Below are positions 7,511 through 15,334 of a DNA stretch of 25,661 bases, piece after piece. Each line of letters opens with the position of its first letter. The first letter of the stretch is position 1. The translations under genes and the position numbers were made by a program. The notes below the pieces were generated by a model. That model saw nothing but the letters and a program-made list of their open reading frames with translations, did not search any database and was not told where the DNA came from. Source of the stretch: DATHBP01 sp035296085 (GTDB taxonomy: Bacteria; Actinomycetota; Actinomycetes; Propionibacteriales; Nocardioidaceae); NCBI GenBank assembly GCA_035296085.1, contig DATHBP010000186.1, positions 1-25,661 of the forward strand. The letters run 5' to 3'.

Positions 7511-8281
7511 TCAGGCATGGGAGGGAGCGGTTTCTTCGCTGACGCCAGCGCGTCGACCCAAACGGCCCAGACCGACGGCCAGGAAGAGCTCGATCAGGAA
7601 GATCCCTACGAAGGCCTCCTGCAGACGCACCTCGTAGTTGTTGATTCGGTAGGCGGCACTGCCGGGAGAGAAGACTTCGCTGTGCCAAAGAGTAGAGGAT
7701 ATGACGGGCAAGACGATCAACACCGAGTACCACGTATACCGAAGCCCGGTGGACGTAGTTGCCCGCCGGTCAAGAATCCCCTTGTCGACGACGTCGAAGG
7801 CCAGCGGCGCCAGTAGGCACATGCCTGCCGTCTCGGCGAAGTTGATGCCGGCGTCGGTAGCGATCGACAGACCCATGAGTGCCAATACGGCGACAGTGAG
7901 AGCCGGTGCCAGCCACGGTGGGAGTGGCCGCCGCCACTGGATGTAGCAAATGATTATGGCGACACCGATAAAGGTCTCGTTGAGTGTCTTGACATCGCTG
8001 GACAGGTCACTACTGAGCAGCCACAAGCCGAGCAGGAGGAATCCCACTGCGACCGCCGAGGCGATGATCGCTCCGCGGCTGGTGCCGGTGAGTCGGGGGA
8101 GCGCGAACTGAATCCACGCCGCCATCACAAAGGCCAGCACCACCCCCTCGCTGTTGTAGCCGATCCTGGTGGCAACCTCTTCCGGTAGCAGCACATGGAA
8201 AACGTCAAAGAGCATGCACAGCCAAACAGCGGCTAGCCCGAGGTAGAAGATCGCCGAGACGACAACGCGCCGACGGTCCAC
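7511..8281 (-). CDS. Polytopic membrane protein of unknown function
   Basis: I do not recognise the family. From the GTG at 8281 it is 256 residues with about eight hydrophobic segments joined by short loops, e.g. VVSAIFYLGLAAVWLCMLF near the start and EAFVGIFLIELFLAVGLG near the end. The frame is open back to 8425, but that longer start would overlap the PAP2 gene by 125 bp and add a non-membrane, low-complexity tail, so it is not used. GTG codons at 8317 and 8308 are alternatives that overlap the PAP2 stop slightly. It sits between the PAP2 phosphatase and the antiporter in the same direction, probably one operon. No charged transport motif stands out. Confidence 0.7.
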   Translation of the reverse strand: MDRRRVVVSAIFYLGLAAVWLCMLFDVFHVLLPEEVATRIGYNSEGVVLAFVMAAWIQFALPRLTGTSRGAIIASAVAVGFLLLGLWLLSSDLSSDVKTLNETFIGVAIIICYIQWRRPLPPWLAPALTVAVLALMGLSIATDAGINFAETAGMCLLAPLAFDVVDKGILDRRATTSTGLRYTWYSVLIVLPVISSTLWHSEVFSPGSAAYRINNYEVRLQEAFVGIFLIELFLAVGLGRLGRRAGVSEETAPSHA

Positions 8282-8300
8282 CGGCCGATCATAGGCCGGT

Positions 8301-9086
8301 CTAAGCACGCGCGCCACGCTGGTAATCGCGGCGCAGCAGCGGGAGAGCGGCAGCCATGGTGGCGCAAACCCACCCGGTCCCGATGAGGAAGCCGGCAGCG
8401 ACGTCGCTGAAATAGTGGACTCCAAGGGCCACCCGAGCAGCGCACACCCCGATCACGGAGACCACCGCGACGACAACCGCCGCGGCACGGTGCACCGGCT
8501 TCGTCGCCAGCAAGAGCGCCATCGCGACGAGCACCGACGCTGCCGCTGAGACGCAGAGAGCATGTCCCGACGGAAAGCTGTATCCCCCGGCGCCCGCCCA
8601 TGGGTCCACCACGGACGGTCGGTCCCGGCGTACCCACTCCTTGATCACCGGCGCGAACTGCATGGCGGGCAGAACCGCGAGCAGTACGTACGCGGCGCTT
8701 CTCGGCCGCCGGTGCCACGCCAGCGCTAACGCAGCGACTACGGCACCGACTTGGTAGACCAGGGGCACGGTTACCGCGCTGACCGCCTTGAAGCCGAACA
8801 CCAGCCACCCTGCGTCCGAGACATGCGCCTCCATGGCGTGGAGCACCGACAGGTCGAGCTGACGCAGCGGCGACCAACCTGACGACACCAACAGATGCAC
8901 CCCCAGCGCGGCGCCTCCGGCGACGATGGCAACCAGCATCAGCACGACGGAGGGCACTACAGGGCGATTGATCAGCCGACCCACGACGGGGGACCACCAT
9001 CCATTTCCCGTGAGACCAGCGATGCCGTGCGGCGGTCCCGAGCCGACGCCGCAATTGTTGGTGCGCTTCCGCGCGGTAAGTATCAT
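8301..9086 (-). CDS. PAP2-superfamily membrane phosphatase
   Basis: A 261-residue integral membrane phosphatase of the type that dephosphorylates phosphatidic acid or undecaprenyl pyrophosphate, with an extracytoplasmic active site. The three signature blocks are present in order: KEWVRRDRP (149-157), YSFPSGH (169-175, with the catalytic His) and ARVALGVHYFSD (217-228, with Arg218, His224 and Asp228). About six membrane helices surround them. The N-terminal ~35 residues are polar and have no clear ribosome site before the ATG at 9086, so the start is uncertain. It heads a minus-strand run with the unknown membrane protein and the antiporter, and is divergent from the EamA gene with only 36 bp between the starts. 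Substrate cannot be told from sequence. Confidence 0.88.
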   Translation of the reverse strand: MILTARKRTNNCGVGSGPPHGIAGLTGNGWWSPVVGRLINRPVVPSVVLMLVAIVAGGAALGVHLLVSSGWSPLRQLDLSVLHAMEAHVSDAGWLVFGFKAVSAVTVPLVYQVGAVVAALALAWHRRPRSAAYVLLAVLPAMQFAPVIKEWVRRDRPSVVDPWAGAGGYSFPSGHALCVSAAASVLVAMALLLATKPVHRAAAVVVAVVSVIGVCAARVALGVHYFSDVAAGFLIGTGWVCATMAAALPLLRRDYQRGARA

Positions 9087-9122
9087 ACGGCTGTTTCACT
9101 GGTTACGGCGGAGGGCTGTTCT

Positions 9123-10082
9123 GTGAATGCGGCCGTAGCCGGGCTCGGGCTGGGCATCGTCTCAGCGGCGGCCTTTGGCACTTCCGGTGCGTTGGCCGCT
9201 TCGCTGATCGACGCGGGATGGTCACCAGGTGCGGCCGTCACGGCCAGAGTCGCGATCGCGGCGCTCGTCCTCACCGTGCCGGCCATGGTTCAGCTACGGG
9301 GGCGATCCGTTCCGCTGCGCCGCAATAGCGGCTTGCTGGTGATGTATGGATTGCTCGCGGTTGCCGGCGCCCAGCTGTGCTTCTTCAACGCGATCGCTCA
9401 CGTGTCCGTGGGTGTCGCCCTGCTGCTGGAGTACTCCGCTGCGCTGCTCGTCGTGGGCTGGCTGTGGCTGCGCCACGGGCAACGACCGCGCCGCATCACG
9501 GCCGGCGGCGGAGTGGTTGCCCTCGGCGGACTTGCGCTTGTCCTCAACCTCACCGGCGACCAGCATGTCAACCTGCCCGGCACGTTGTGGGGACTCGGCG
9601 CGGCCGTCGGGTTGGCGGGGTACTTCGTTCTCTCGGCCGGCGCCTCGGCTGCGTTGCCGCCGCTGGTCATGGCGTGGGGTGGTCTCGCCGTCGGATCCGT
9701 CGCGTTGCTGGCGGCCGGAGCGCTCGGGCCGCTCGAGATGCGCGCCCCACAGGTGGATGTGGTCATGCTCGACATGCGGATCAGCTGGCTGGTGCCCCTG
9801 CTCGGCCTCGCCTTGGTCGCAGCCGCGTTCGCCTACATCGTCGGCATCGCCGCGGCCAGGGTCCTCGGTGCTCGCCTCGCTGCCTTCGTTGGTCTCACCG
9901 AGGTCTTGTTCGCGGTCGCCTTCGCATGGCTGCTGCTCGACCAGGTGCCGCTACCCATCCAGCTCGCCGGCGGAGTGCTGGTGGTCGCCGGCATAGCACT
10001 AGTCCGGTACGACGAGCTGCGCGGCCCTCCGCTAGCCGGCCAGGACGACGCGCTGCTCACGCCGCGCTCGGATCCGCGCTGA
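9123..10082 (+). CDS. EamA/DMT-family transporter (RhtA-like exporter)
   Basis: A 319-residue inner-membrane protein with about ten helices arranged as two EamA repeats, typical of drug/metabolite exporters. FGTSGALAASLIDAGWSPG (about 18-36) is the characteristic first-repeat motif. ALLLEYSAALLVVGW lies in the middle of repeat one, and LGARLAAFVGLTEVLFAVAFAWLLL with a following GVLVVAGIALVR ends repeat two. The GTG at 9123 is chosen because GGAGGG lies 7 nt upstream. The reading frame is open much further upstream, but that part would be read across the start of the PAP2 gene and has no membrane character. Amino acids, small acids or toxins are all possible substrates. Its 3' end overlaps the galactokinase 3' end by 26 bp. 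Confidence 0.87.
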   Translation: MNAAVAGLGLGIVSAAAFGTSGALAASLIDAGWSPGAAVTARVAIAALVLTVPAMVQLRGRSVPLRRNSGLLVMYGLLAVAGAQLCFFNAIAHVSVGVALLLEYSAALLVVGWLWLRHGQRPRRITAGGGVVALGGLALVLNLTGDQHVNLPGTLWGLGAAVGLAGYFVLSAGASAALPPLVMAWGGLAVGSVALLAAGALGPLEMRAPQVDVVMLDMRISWLVPLLGLALVAAAFAYIVGIAAARVLGARLAAFVGLTEVLFAVAFAWLLLDQVPLPIQLAGGVLVVAGIALVRYDELRGPPLAGQDDALLTPRSDPR

Positions 10083-11295
10083 CCTGGTGGGCGCCTGCAG
10101 AGGGCCGGGCAAGCAGGAAGCGGGGTGGCGACAATCCCATGCCAGCGAACGCCTGTGTGACCGCGTGCTGGACCTGAGGGCGGACAGCCTGGTCCACGAG
10201 CACGATGGCGGAACCGCCGAACCCACCGCCGGTCATGCGCGCGCCGTACGCGCCGGCCGCAATGGCGGTGTCGACGGCCAGGTCGAGCTCGGGAGAGGAG
10301 ACCTCGTAGTCGTCGCGGAGTGAGCCGTGAGACTCGGAGAAGATCCGGCCCAGCCCCGTGATGTCGCTGCTGGCGATGGCCCGGACGGCGGCCGAGACCC
10401 TCCCGTTCTCGCCGAACACATGACGCGCGCGCCGACGGAGCCGGTCGCTCTCCAGCGCGTGCAGCGCCTGGTCGGTGTCGGCAACGTCGCGTAACAGGCG
10501 TACCCCAAGCTGGCCAGCGGCCTCGACACAGTCTGCCCGCCTGGCCGCATACCCTCCGTCGCTCAGCGCGTGCTGGACGCCGGTGTCCACGACGAGGAGG
10601 TCCACCCCTGGGATGCTCCACCGCACCTGTCGTCTCTCCCCGCTTCGACAGTCCAGGAGCAAGGCATGAGACTCCCGTCCGAACAAGCAGATCGCCTGAT
10701 CCATCCCGCCGGTTGGGGCGCCGGCTGCTTCCTCCTCTGCGCGCATGCACACCTCGACGAGCTGCAGGCGCCGCTGATCGTCGACTTCGATGCCCGCCGC
10801 CGCGCAGGCGGCCAGTGCCACAGCGCACTCCATGGCCGCCGAGCTGGCCAGCCCGGCCCCGACCGGAACTCTGCCGTCGACGACCAGATCCATTCCACGC
10901 ACGTCTCCGACGCACTCGGCGAGGGCCCAGACAGTGCCCGCGGCGTAGGCGTGCCAACCGCTCAGCTTGTCTGGGGCGAGGTCGTCCAGCCGGCCGGAGA
11001 ACGGCTCCTCCCGCTGCAGGCTCGTCACCGTCAACCGCTGGTCGGCGCGCACACGCACCGCCGCGTACGTTGCGTGTGGCAGCGCGATCGGCAGACACCA
11101 CCCGCCGTTGTAGTCGACATGTTCACCGACGAGGTTGACTCGGCCAGGTGCCCTGAACACATGCGTCGGTGCACACCCGTGGAGACGTCCGAAAACGGCA
11201 CTGAGGTCTGCTGCGATCTCCTGCGGGTCTCCGGCCGGGATGAGGTCGGTCGGCGCGCTCGAGCGACCGCGGGTGTGCTCTGAAGGACTGCTCAT
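10057..11295 (-). CDS. galK: Galactokinase
   Basis: A GHMP kinase that phosphorylates alpha-D-galactose to galactose 1-phosphate in the Leloir pathway. The 412 residues carry APGRVNLVGEHVDYNGG (49-65, galactokinase signature and motif 1, with Arg48 just before), VGAGLASSAAM (145-155, ATP-binding motif 2), TGGMDQA (195-201, with the likely catalytic Asp199) and MTGGGFGGSAIVL near the C-terminus (motif 3). The ATG at 11295 lies 2 bp after the stop of the upstream cyclase/NB-ARC gene, so the two are probably co-transcribed. A 40-residue in-frame extension upstream would overlap that gene and has no family similarity. No galT or galE lies alongside, although the SDR at 3263-4189 is GalE-like. The 3' end overlaps the convergent EamA gene by 26 bp. 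Confidence 0.94.
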   Translation of the reverse strand: MSSPSEHTRGRSSAPTDLIPAGDPQEIAADLSAVFGRLHGCAPTHVFRAPGRVNLVGEHVDYNGGWCLPIALPHATYAAVRVRADQRLTVTSLQREEPFSGRLDDLAPDKLSGWHAYAAGTVWALAECVGDVRGMDLVVDGRVPVGAGLASSAAMECAVALAACAAAGIEVDDQRRLQLVEVCMRAEEEAAGAPTGGMDQAICLFGRESHALLLDCRSGERRQVRWSIPGVDLLVVDTGVQHALSDGGYAARRADCVEAAGQLGVRLLRDVADTDQALHALESDRLRRRARHVFGENGRVSAAVRAIASSDITGLGRIFSESHGSLRDDYEVSSPELDLAVDTAIAAGAYGARMTGGGFGGSAIVLVDQAVRPQVQHAVTQAFAGMGLSPPRFLLARPSAGAHQVSADPSAA

Positions 11296-11297
11296 GG

Positions 11298-13973
11298 TCA
11301 GGAGCTGGTCGCTCGACCCGACGTTGGCGAACCGAGCAGCTGCACCGTGTCGCTCGCCTGCAGCAGTAGGGCTTCGACGGTCTCTCCGCGTCCCCGTTCG
11401 TAGTCCCGGGTCCATGCCTCAGAGCTGGTGCTTTGCTTGATGGCCGCCAGCTGCCTGTGCAGCTGGTCCTCTTCAGAGGGTGGTCGCGGCCGGCCTTCAC
11501 GGTGCCGCATGGCTTCCACGGCCCCGAGGAGCTGCGCGGCGAGTTCTGGGTTGGCAGGGCCGAGGATGGCGACACTCAGATCCGCAACCGCGGCCATCGC
11601 TCCGGGTTCACCGAGTTTGAGCACCTCCTGGACGACGCTGGGAAGGTGCGCGGCTGCTTCCTGATACTTGCCGTGTTGCAGCAGCAGCCGGGCCGTTGCA
11701 GCACCCCCCCACGCGGGACCCCAGGCGAGGCCAAGGCGCTCATCGAGCGCACGAGTCTCAGCTAGGAGCGCTTCGGCGCGCTCAAGCTTGCCTTCGTTGG
11801 CTTCGAGCGTGAACCACGTGCCCAAGATTCCGGACAGCGCGGCATCGAGACCAGCGGCCCGGGCTGTCGCCGCTGCCTCTTGCAGCAGGTGACGTGCGGT
11901 GATGTTGTCCCCCGTCTGCAGGTACGAAGTCGCCAACACCGTCAACGACCTGACGATGTTCGCCAGGTCACCGGTGTGACGCGACACCGCCAGGCTTTGC
12001 GCCGCCAGATCGCGTGCGCGCTCCTGCTCACCTTGGTGGAGGATCACCTCCGCCAGGCGGGCTTTGCAGACGGCAGCCGCCTCTTCTTGGCCCGGCTGCT
12101 CCGTCCCGATGGCTCGTTCGAGCCACGATCGAGCCTCGGCCACGTAGCCCACGCTGACGGCCAGGCTGGCGAAGTCAGCGACCACGGACAGCTCTATCGG
12201 CCTTCCCACCTGGCCGTGATCAGCGTCGGCGTTGACGGGTTCGGTTGCCCACGCCAAGGCTTCGCGCAGGTTCGCCAGCTCCAGCGCGAACAGGTCGACC
12301 GCAGCGACGTAGTGCGGACCCAAGATCATCGACCGCAGCACAGCAGGGAGTCTCACGTAGTGCTCACCGTGCAGCCGTCGGGCACGCTGGGTTTCGCCCG
12401 CCTCGTCCAGAAGCGCGAGCGCATAGCTGCGCGTTGTGCCGAGCAGCGTCACACGCGGTTCGCCGGCGGTCGATTCGGAGACGACGGCCAGGCTGGCATC
12501 GACGATGTCCCACAACACGTCGACTGGCGCCCGGCCCAGATCGATGTCGGCAGTGACCGCCGTGACCGCCGCCAGGTCGGCGCCACCGGCGAACACACCG
12601 AGCCGGCGGAAGAAGGCCTGCTGGGTCGGCTGGAGCAGGTCGTAGGACCAGGCGAGCGTGCCGCGGAGTGTTCGGTGACGGGTCGGGGCGTGCTGGCTGG
12701 CGGCGGCGAGGTCGAGTGCCTGGTCGAGACGACTGAGCAGCGCCGCCGGGGTCAGCAGCTTGATGCGCGCGGCGGCGAGCTCGATCGCTAGAGGCAGACC
12801 GTCCAACCGGCGGCAGATCGCCACGACGTCGGCGGCGTTCTCCGGAGTGAGCACGAAGCTCGGACGGACCATCTTCGCGTGCTGGACGAACAGCTGCACC
12901 GCTTCCGACCGCTCAGCTGCCGCGACGTGCGTACTGCTCGGTAGCTCGAGCGGCGGCACCGGGTGCTCATGCTCACCAGCGATGTGCAGCGGGCGTCGTG
13001 AGGTCGTGACAAGCACGACCTGGGAGGCTGCCTCCAGCAGCTCTGCCACCACATCATGAGCCGTTTCGATCTGCTCGAGGTTGTCCAGCACCACCAAGGC
13101 CGAGCGGTGCGCCACCTGCTCGAACAACCCGGTCGGCAGCCGACGCTGGGGCGGCACATCCAGGGCGTCAGCAATGCTCGTCCACATCCCGTCACCGGTG
13201 GTGGCGGCAGCCAGCGGGACGAAGAACACTCCGTCGGGGAACTGCTCCAGCGAGGTCTGCGCCAGCGCCACGGCGAGCCGGGTCTTGCCTGAGCCGCCTG
13301 GCCCGGTCAGGGTCAGCAACCGCAGCGCGCGTGCTGTCAACAGCGCCGACAGCTCTGCCAGCTCCTGGTCCCGGCCGACCAGCGGTGTTGCCGGACGAGG
13401 CAGGCTCGACGCTGTGCCGAGCGTCCTGGGGGGCGGAAACTCGCTTTCCAGGCCGTCAATGGTCAGCTGATACAGACGCTCAGCTTTCGGAATGTCCTTG
13501 AGCCGGTGGCTGCCGAGGTCCCGCAATCCCACCTTTGGGGGGAGGTTATCCTCCGCCAAGTGCGCCGTGGTCTGGGACAGCACCACCTGGCCTCCGTGAG
13601 CGGCGCCGGCGATCCGGGCCGCCCGGTGCACATCCATGCCGACGTACGCACCGTCGTGAACCGCCGGACTGCCGGTGTGAATCCCCATCCGCACGCGCAG
13701 CCGCTCACCAGCAGGCCACTGAGATGAGGCGATCTCCTGCTGGGCCTGAGCCGCAGCCGCCACGGCTTGCCCGGCTGTCGGGAACGCCACGTAGAAGCTG
13801 TCCCCTTCGGTGCCGAGCTCTGTGCCACCGTACTCAGCCCACGCCTTGCGGAGCGTACGACGCTGACCGTCCAAAGCATCCGCGTATGCGGGACCGAGTC
13901 TCGACAACAACCCGGTCGAGCCCTCGACGTCGGAGAACAGCAGCGACACCGTGCCCACCGGCAGCTCGGCCAT
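11298..13973 (-). CDS. Class III cyclase-like / NB-ARC ATPase / TPR signalling protein
   Basis: An 891-residue soluble fusion. The N-terminus (about 6-170) is a class III nucleotide cyclase homology domain: SLLFSDVEGST with metal ligand Asp15, TEGDSFYVAF with Asp58, and MDVHRAARI with Arg120. A STAND-type ATPase follows: FVGR-like LVGRDQEL (198-205), Walker A GPGGSGKT (224-231), Walker B LVVLDN (293-298) and GLPLAIELAAARI, the GLPL motif. The last ~350 residues are helical and TPR-like. There is no C-terminal LuxR helix-turn-helix, so it is not an LAL-type transcription factor. Purine-selecting Lys and Asp of true adenylate cyclases appear replaced (Gly54, Ala109) and the Asn by His116, so cyclase activity is doubtful. 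It probably works as a ligand- or partner-sensing switch. It is followed by galK after 2 bp. Confidence 0.88.
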   Translation of the reverse strand: MAELPVGTVSLLFSDVEGSTGLLSRLGPAYADALDGQRRTLRKAWAEYGGTELGTEGDSFYVAFPTAGQAVAAAAQAQQEIASSQWPAGERLRVRMGIHTGSPAVHDGAYVGMDVHRAARIAGAAHGGQVVLSQTTAHLAEDNLPPKVGLRDLGSHRLKDIPKAERLYQLTIDGLESEFPPPRTLGTASSLPRPATPLVGRDQELAELSALLTARALRLLTLTGPGGSGKTRLAVALAQTSLEQFPDGVFFVPLAAATTGDGMWTSIADALDVPPQRRLPTGLFEQVAHRSALVVLDNLEQIETAHDVVAELLEAASQVVLVTTSRRPLHIAGEHEHPVPPLELPSSTHVAAAERSEAVQLFVQHAKMVRPSFVLTPENAADVVAICRRLDGLPLAIELAAARIKLLTPAALLSRLDQALDLAAASQHAPTRHRTLRGTLAWSYDLLQPTQQAFFRRLGVFAGGADLAAVTAVTADIDLGRAPVDVLWDIVDASLAVVSESTAGEPRVTLLGTTRSYALALLDEAGETQRARRLHGEHYVRLPAVLRSMILGPHYVAAVDLFALELANLREALAWATEPVNADADHGQVGRPIELSVVADFASLAVSVGYVAEARSWLERAIGTEQPGQEEAAAVCKARLAEVILHQGEQERARDLAAQSLAVSRHTGDLANIVRSLTVLATSYLQTGDNITARHLLQEAAATARAAGLDAALSGILGTWFTLEANEGKLERAEALLAETRALDERLGLAWGPAWGGAATARLLLQHGKYQEAAAHLPSVVQEVLKLGEPGAMAAVADLSVAILGPANPELAAQLLGAVEAMRHREGRPRPPSEEDQLHRQLAAIKQSTSSEAWTRDYERGRGETVEALLLQASDTVQLLGSPTSGRATSS

Positions 13974-13978
13974 GAGGC

Positions 13979-14008
13979 ATTACACCGCCGCTGGTCAGCA
14001 GACGCCAA
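13979..14008 (-). promoter_or_regulatory. Promoter of the cyclase/NB-ARC-galK unit, probably leaderless
   Basis: On the minus strand TTGGCG (14008-14003) and TGTAAT (13984-13979) are separated by 18 bp; TGTAAT matches the -10 consensus at five of six bases. Only 5 nt separate it from the ATG at 13973, so transcription would begin at about the start codon. Confidence 0.5.
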
Positions 14009-14099
14009 CAGCGATGGTCAGCGCGGGGCCGTGGTGTTGACGAGGCCGACGGCGGCGCATCGATGGCGCCTCTGGAGGAGGCTCTCTGCCGACTGAAGG

Positions 14100-14552
14100 C
14101 TAACTATCGGCCGCGGCGCCGATGTGCCGCTGTTCGACCTTCGCCTTCAGGCCGTCGAGCACTTGCGACCAGGTTTGTACGGCACGCTCCGTCTCGGTCG
14201 CATCAGCGTTGTTGTCCTGGCTGAGTGACACGCGCGAGCTGGCGCCGAGATCCTCGAGTTCGTAGGTGACCGTGTGGTAGTTCTCAGGCCGGTCGGGCAG
14301 ACCCGTCAACGGGCTGAAGTGGGTGTGGGTCAGCCGACGACCAGGTACGACGTCGACGATCTCGCCCTTGTCTTCGTACTGCGTGCCCTCGTACTCTCCG
14401 CGCCAGAAAATCGGGCTCCCGACTTGCCAGTCGGTCTCCACTCGGGTGCCGAAGAAGTACTGGGCGATCACCTCCGGGTCGGTCAACGCCTCCCATACCT
14501 GCGCTGCCGGTGCGGCGATGTCGATGTCGGCTCTCGCGACGAAGCTGGCCAT
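14100..14552 (-). CDS. SRPBCC (AHSA1/START-like) domain protein
   Basis: A 150-residue single-domain protein of the Bet v1-like helix-grip fold. DIDIAAPAAQVWEALTDPE (about 9-27) is the typical first strand and helix, YFFGTRVETDWQVGSPIFW follows, and QTWSQVLDGLKAKVE forms the long C-terminal helix. Members bind hydrophobic ligands in a cavity; many in actinobacteria are paired with small HTH regulators of the ArsR or MarR type. This one is divergent from a MarR gene with 75 bp between starts. GAGAGGAAG upstream of the ATG is a good ribosome site. Its actual ligand or function is unknown. A short hairpin at 14068-14082 downstream could help end its transcript, but it lacks a U run. Confidence 0.88.
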   Translation of the reverse strand: MASFVARADIDIAAPAAQVWEALTDPEVIAQYFFGTRVETDWQVGSPIFWRGEYEGTQYEDKGEIVDVVPGRRLTHTHFSPLTGLPDRPENYHTVTYELEDLGASSRVSLSQDNNADATETERAVQTWSQVLDGLKAKVEQRHIGAAADS

Positions 14553-14574
14553 CGGTTCTTCCTCTCGCTTCCGA

Positions 14575-14597
14575 AATCATATGACTGAATCATATAT
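14575..14597. promoter_or_regulatory. AT-rich repeated motif, candidate MarR operator
   Basis: AATCATATGA (14575-14584) and AATCATATAT (14588-14597) are near-identical direct repeats 13 bp apart, and TCATATGA (14577-14584) is a perfect palindrome. This AT-rich island in GC-rich DNA sits between the divergent SRPBCC and marR starts, where an autoregulating MarR would bind. The binding role is inferred. Confidence 0.45.
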
Positions 14598-14615
14598 CGA
14601 CAGAGCGTCGGTCCC

Positions 14616-14621
14616 TAGAGT
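14616..14621 (+). promoter_or_regulatory. -10 element of a probable leaderless promoter for the MarR gene
   Basis: TAGAGT ends 6 nt before the GTG at 14628, the same arrangement as at 5473. No good ribosome site lies between, consistent with a leaderless transcript. Confidence 0.4.
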
Positions 14622-14627
14622 GAACCT

Positions 14628-15233
14628 GTGCCCGGGTCTTCGGATGGCCGACTGGCGAACCTGCTCGGAGCGGTGGCTACCGGACTCAACGACGAGGTCA
14701 GTGACGCCGCTGCCGCCGCCGAGCTTGACGTACGAGCCGCCACCGCATTGGTGGCCATGCTCGACTTCACACCGTCGGGATCCGTAAACATGCTCAGCCA
14801 AGTTGTGGGGCTAACCCACGCCGGCACCGTGCGCCTAGTCAACCGTCTCGTCGCGGCAGGCCATGTCGAGCGCTCTCCGGGACGTGACCTGCGCACCGTC
14901 AGCGTCAAGCTCACGCCGAAAGGCAGGACGGTGGCACGCCAGATACGCAGGCAACGGCACACTGCCATCCGAGCCGTGATGGCCGGGCTCCCCGAGGACC
15001 AACGTGAGCGGCTGGAGGCGGCGTGCGAGCTGCTGATCGCCAACCTCACCAGACAGCGGCTCGCACGACGTGCCAGTGGCACCCGCCCCGCCGGTGGTGC
15101 ACTGTGCCGGATGTGTGACTTCGACGCATGTGGCCGCCCGGCAGGACGATGCCCCGCGGCAGCTGCCGCACAAGCTGACCACGAGCGGCGGGCCGGCGAA
15201 CGCTCCTCGTCGGGCCGGCGGGAGGAGCGGTAG
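14628..15233 (+). CDS. MarR-family regulator with a cysteine-rich C-terminal tail
   Basis: A 201-residue winged-helix regulator. SVNMLSQVVGLTHAGTVRLVNRLVAAGHVERSPG-type sequence spans the recognition helices (about 52-85), read here in pieces as MLSQVVGLTHAGTVRLVNRL and AAGHVERSPG. The wing (RTVSVKLTPKG, 89-99) and the C-terminal dimerisation helices follow. After these, residues 160-175 contain LCRMCDFDACGRPAGRCP, i.e. Cys160, Cys163, Cys168 and Cys175 in a C-x2-C-x4-C-x6-C pattern. Similar tails occur in actinobacterial MarR proteins; metal binding or redox sensing is plausible but not shown. The last ~25 residues are Arg/Ser-rich and probably disordered. It is divergent from the SRPBCC gene and may control it and itself through the repeated motif at 14575-14597. 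A 101-bp gap to the convergent tetR gene holds nothing clear. Confidence 0.88.
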   Translation: MPGSSDGRLANLLGAVATGLNDEVSDAAAAAELDVRAATALVAMLDFTPSGSVNMLSQVVGLTHAGTVRLVNRLVAAGHVERSPGRDLRTVSVKLTPKGRTVARQIRRQRHTAIRAVMAGLPEDQRERLEAACELLIANLTRQRLARRASGTRPAGGALCRMCDFDACGRPAGRCPAAAAAQADHERRAGERSSSGRREER

Positions 15234-15334
15234 GCGACGTCCACGAGACTGGCTCAGTCGAGAAGCGCCGGAAGCCTGAGGCCGGGCTGGAACGCCAAGC
15301 GCACCGGCCAGCGGTGGCGGTGTCGTAAGTTGAC

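Noticed and set aside
8895..9122. N-terminal extension of the EamA transporter
   Set aside because: The extension is read across the PAP2 gene and is His/Gln/Asp-rich without membrane character; GTG 9123 has a good ribosome site.
11296..11415. 40-residue N-terminal extension of galactokinase
   Set aside because: It would overlap the cyclase/NB-ARC gene by about 118 bp and lacks similarity to galactokinases; ATG 11295 lies just after the upstream stop.
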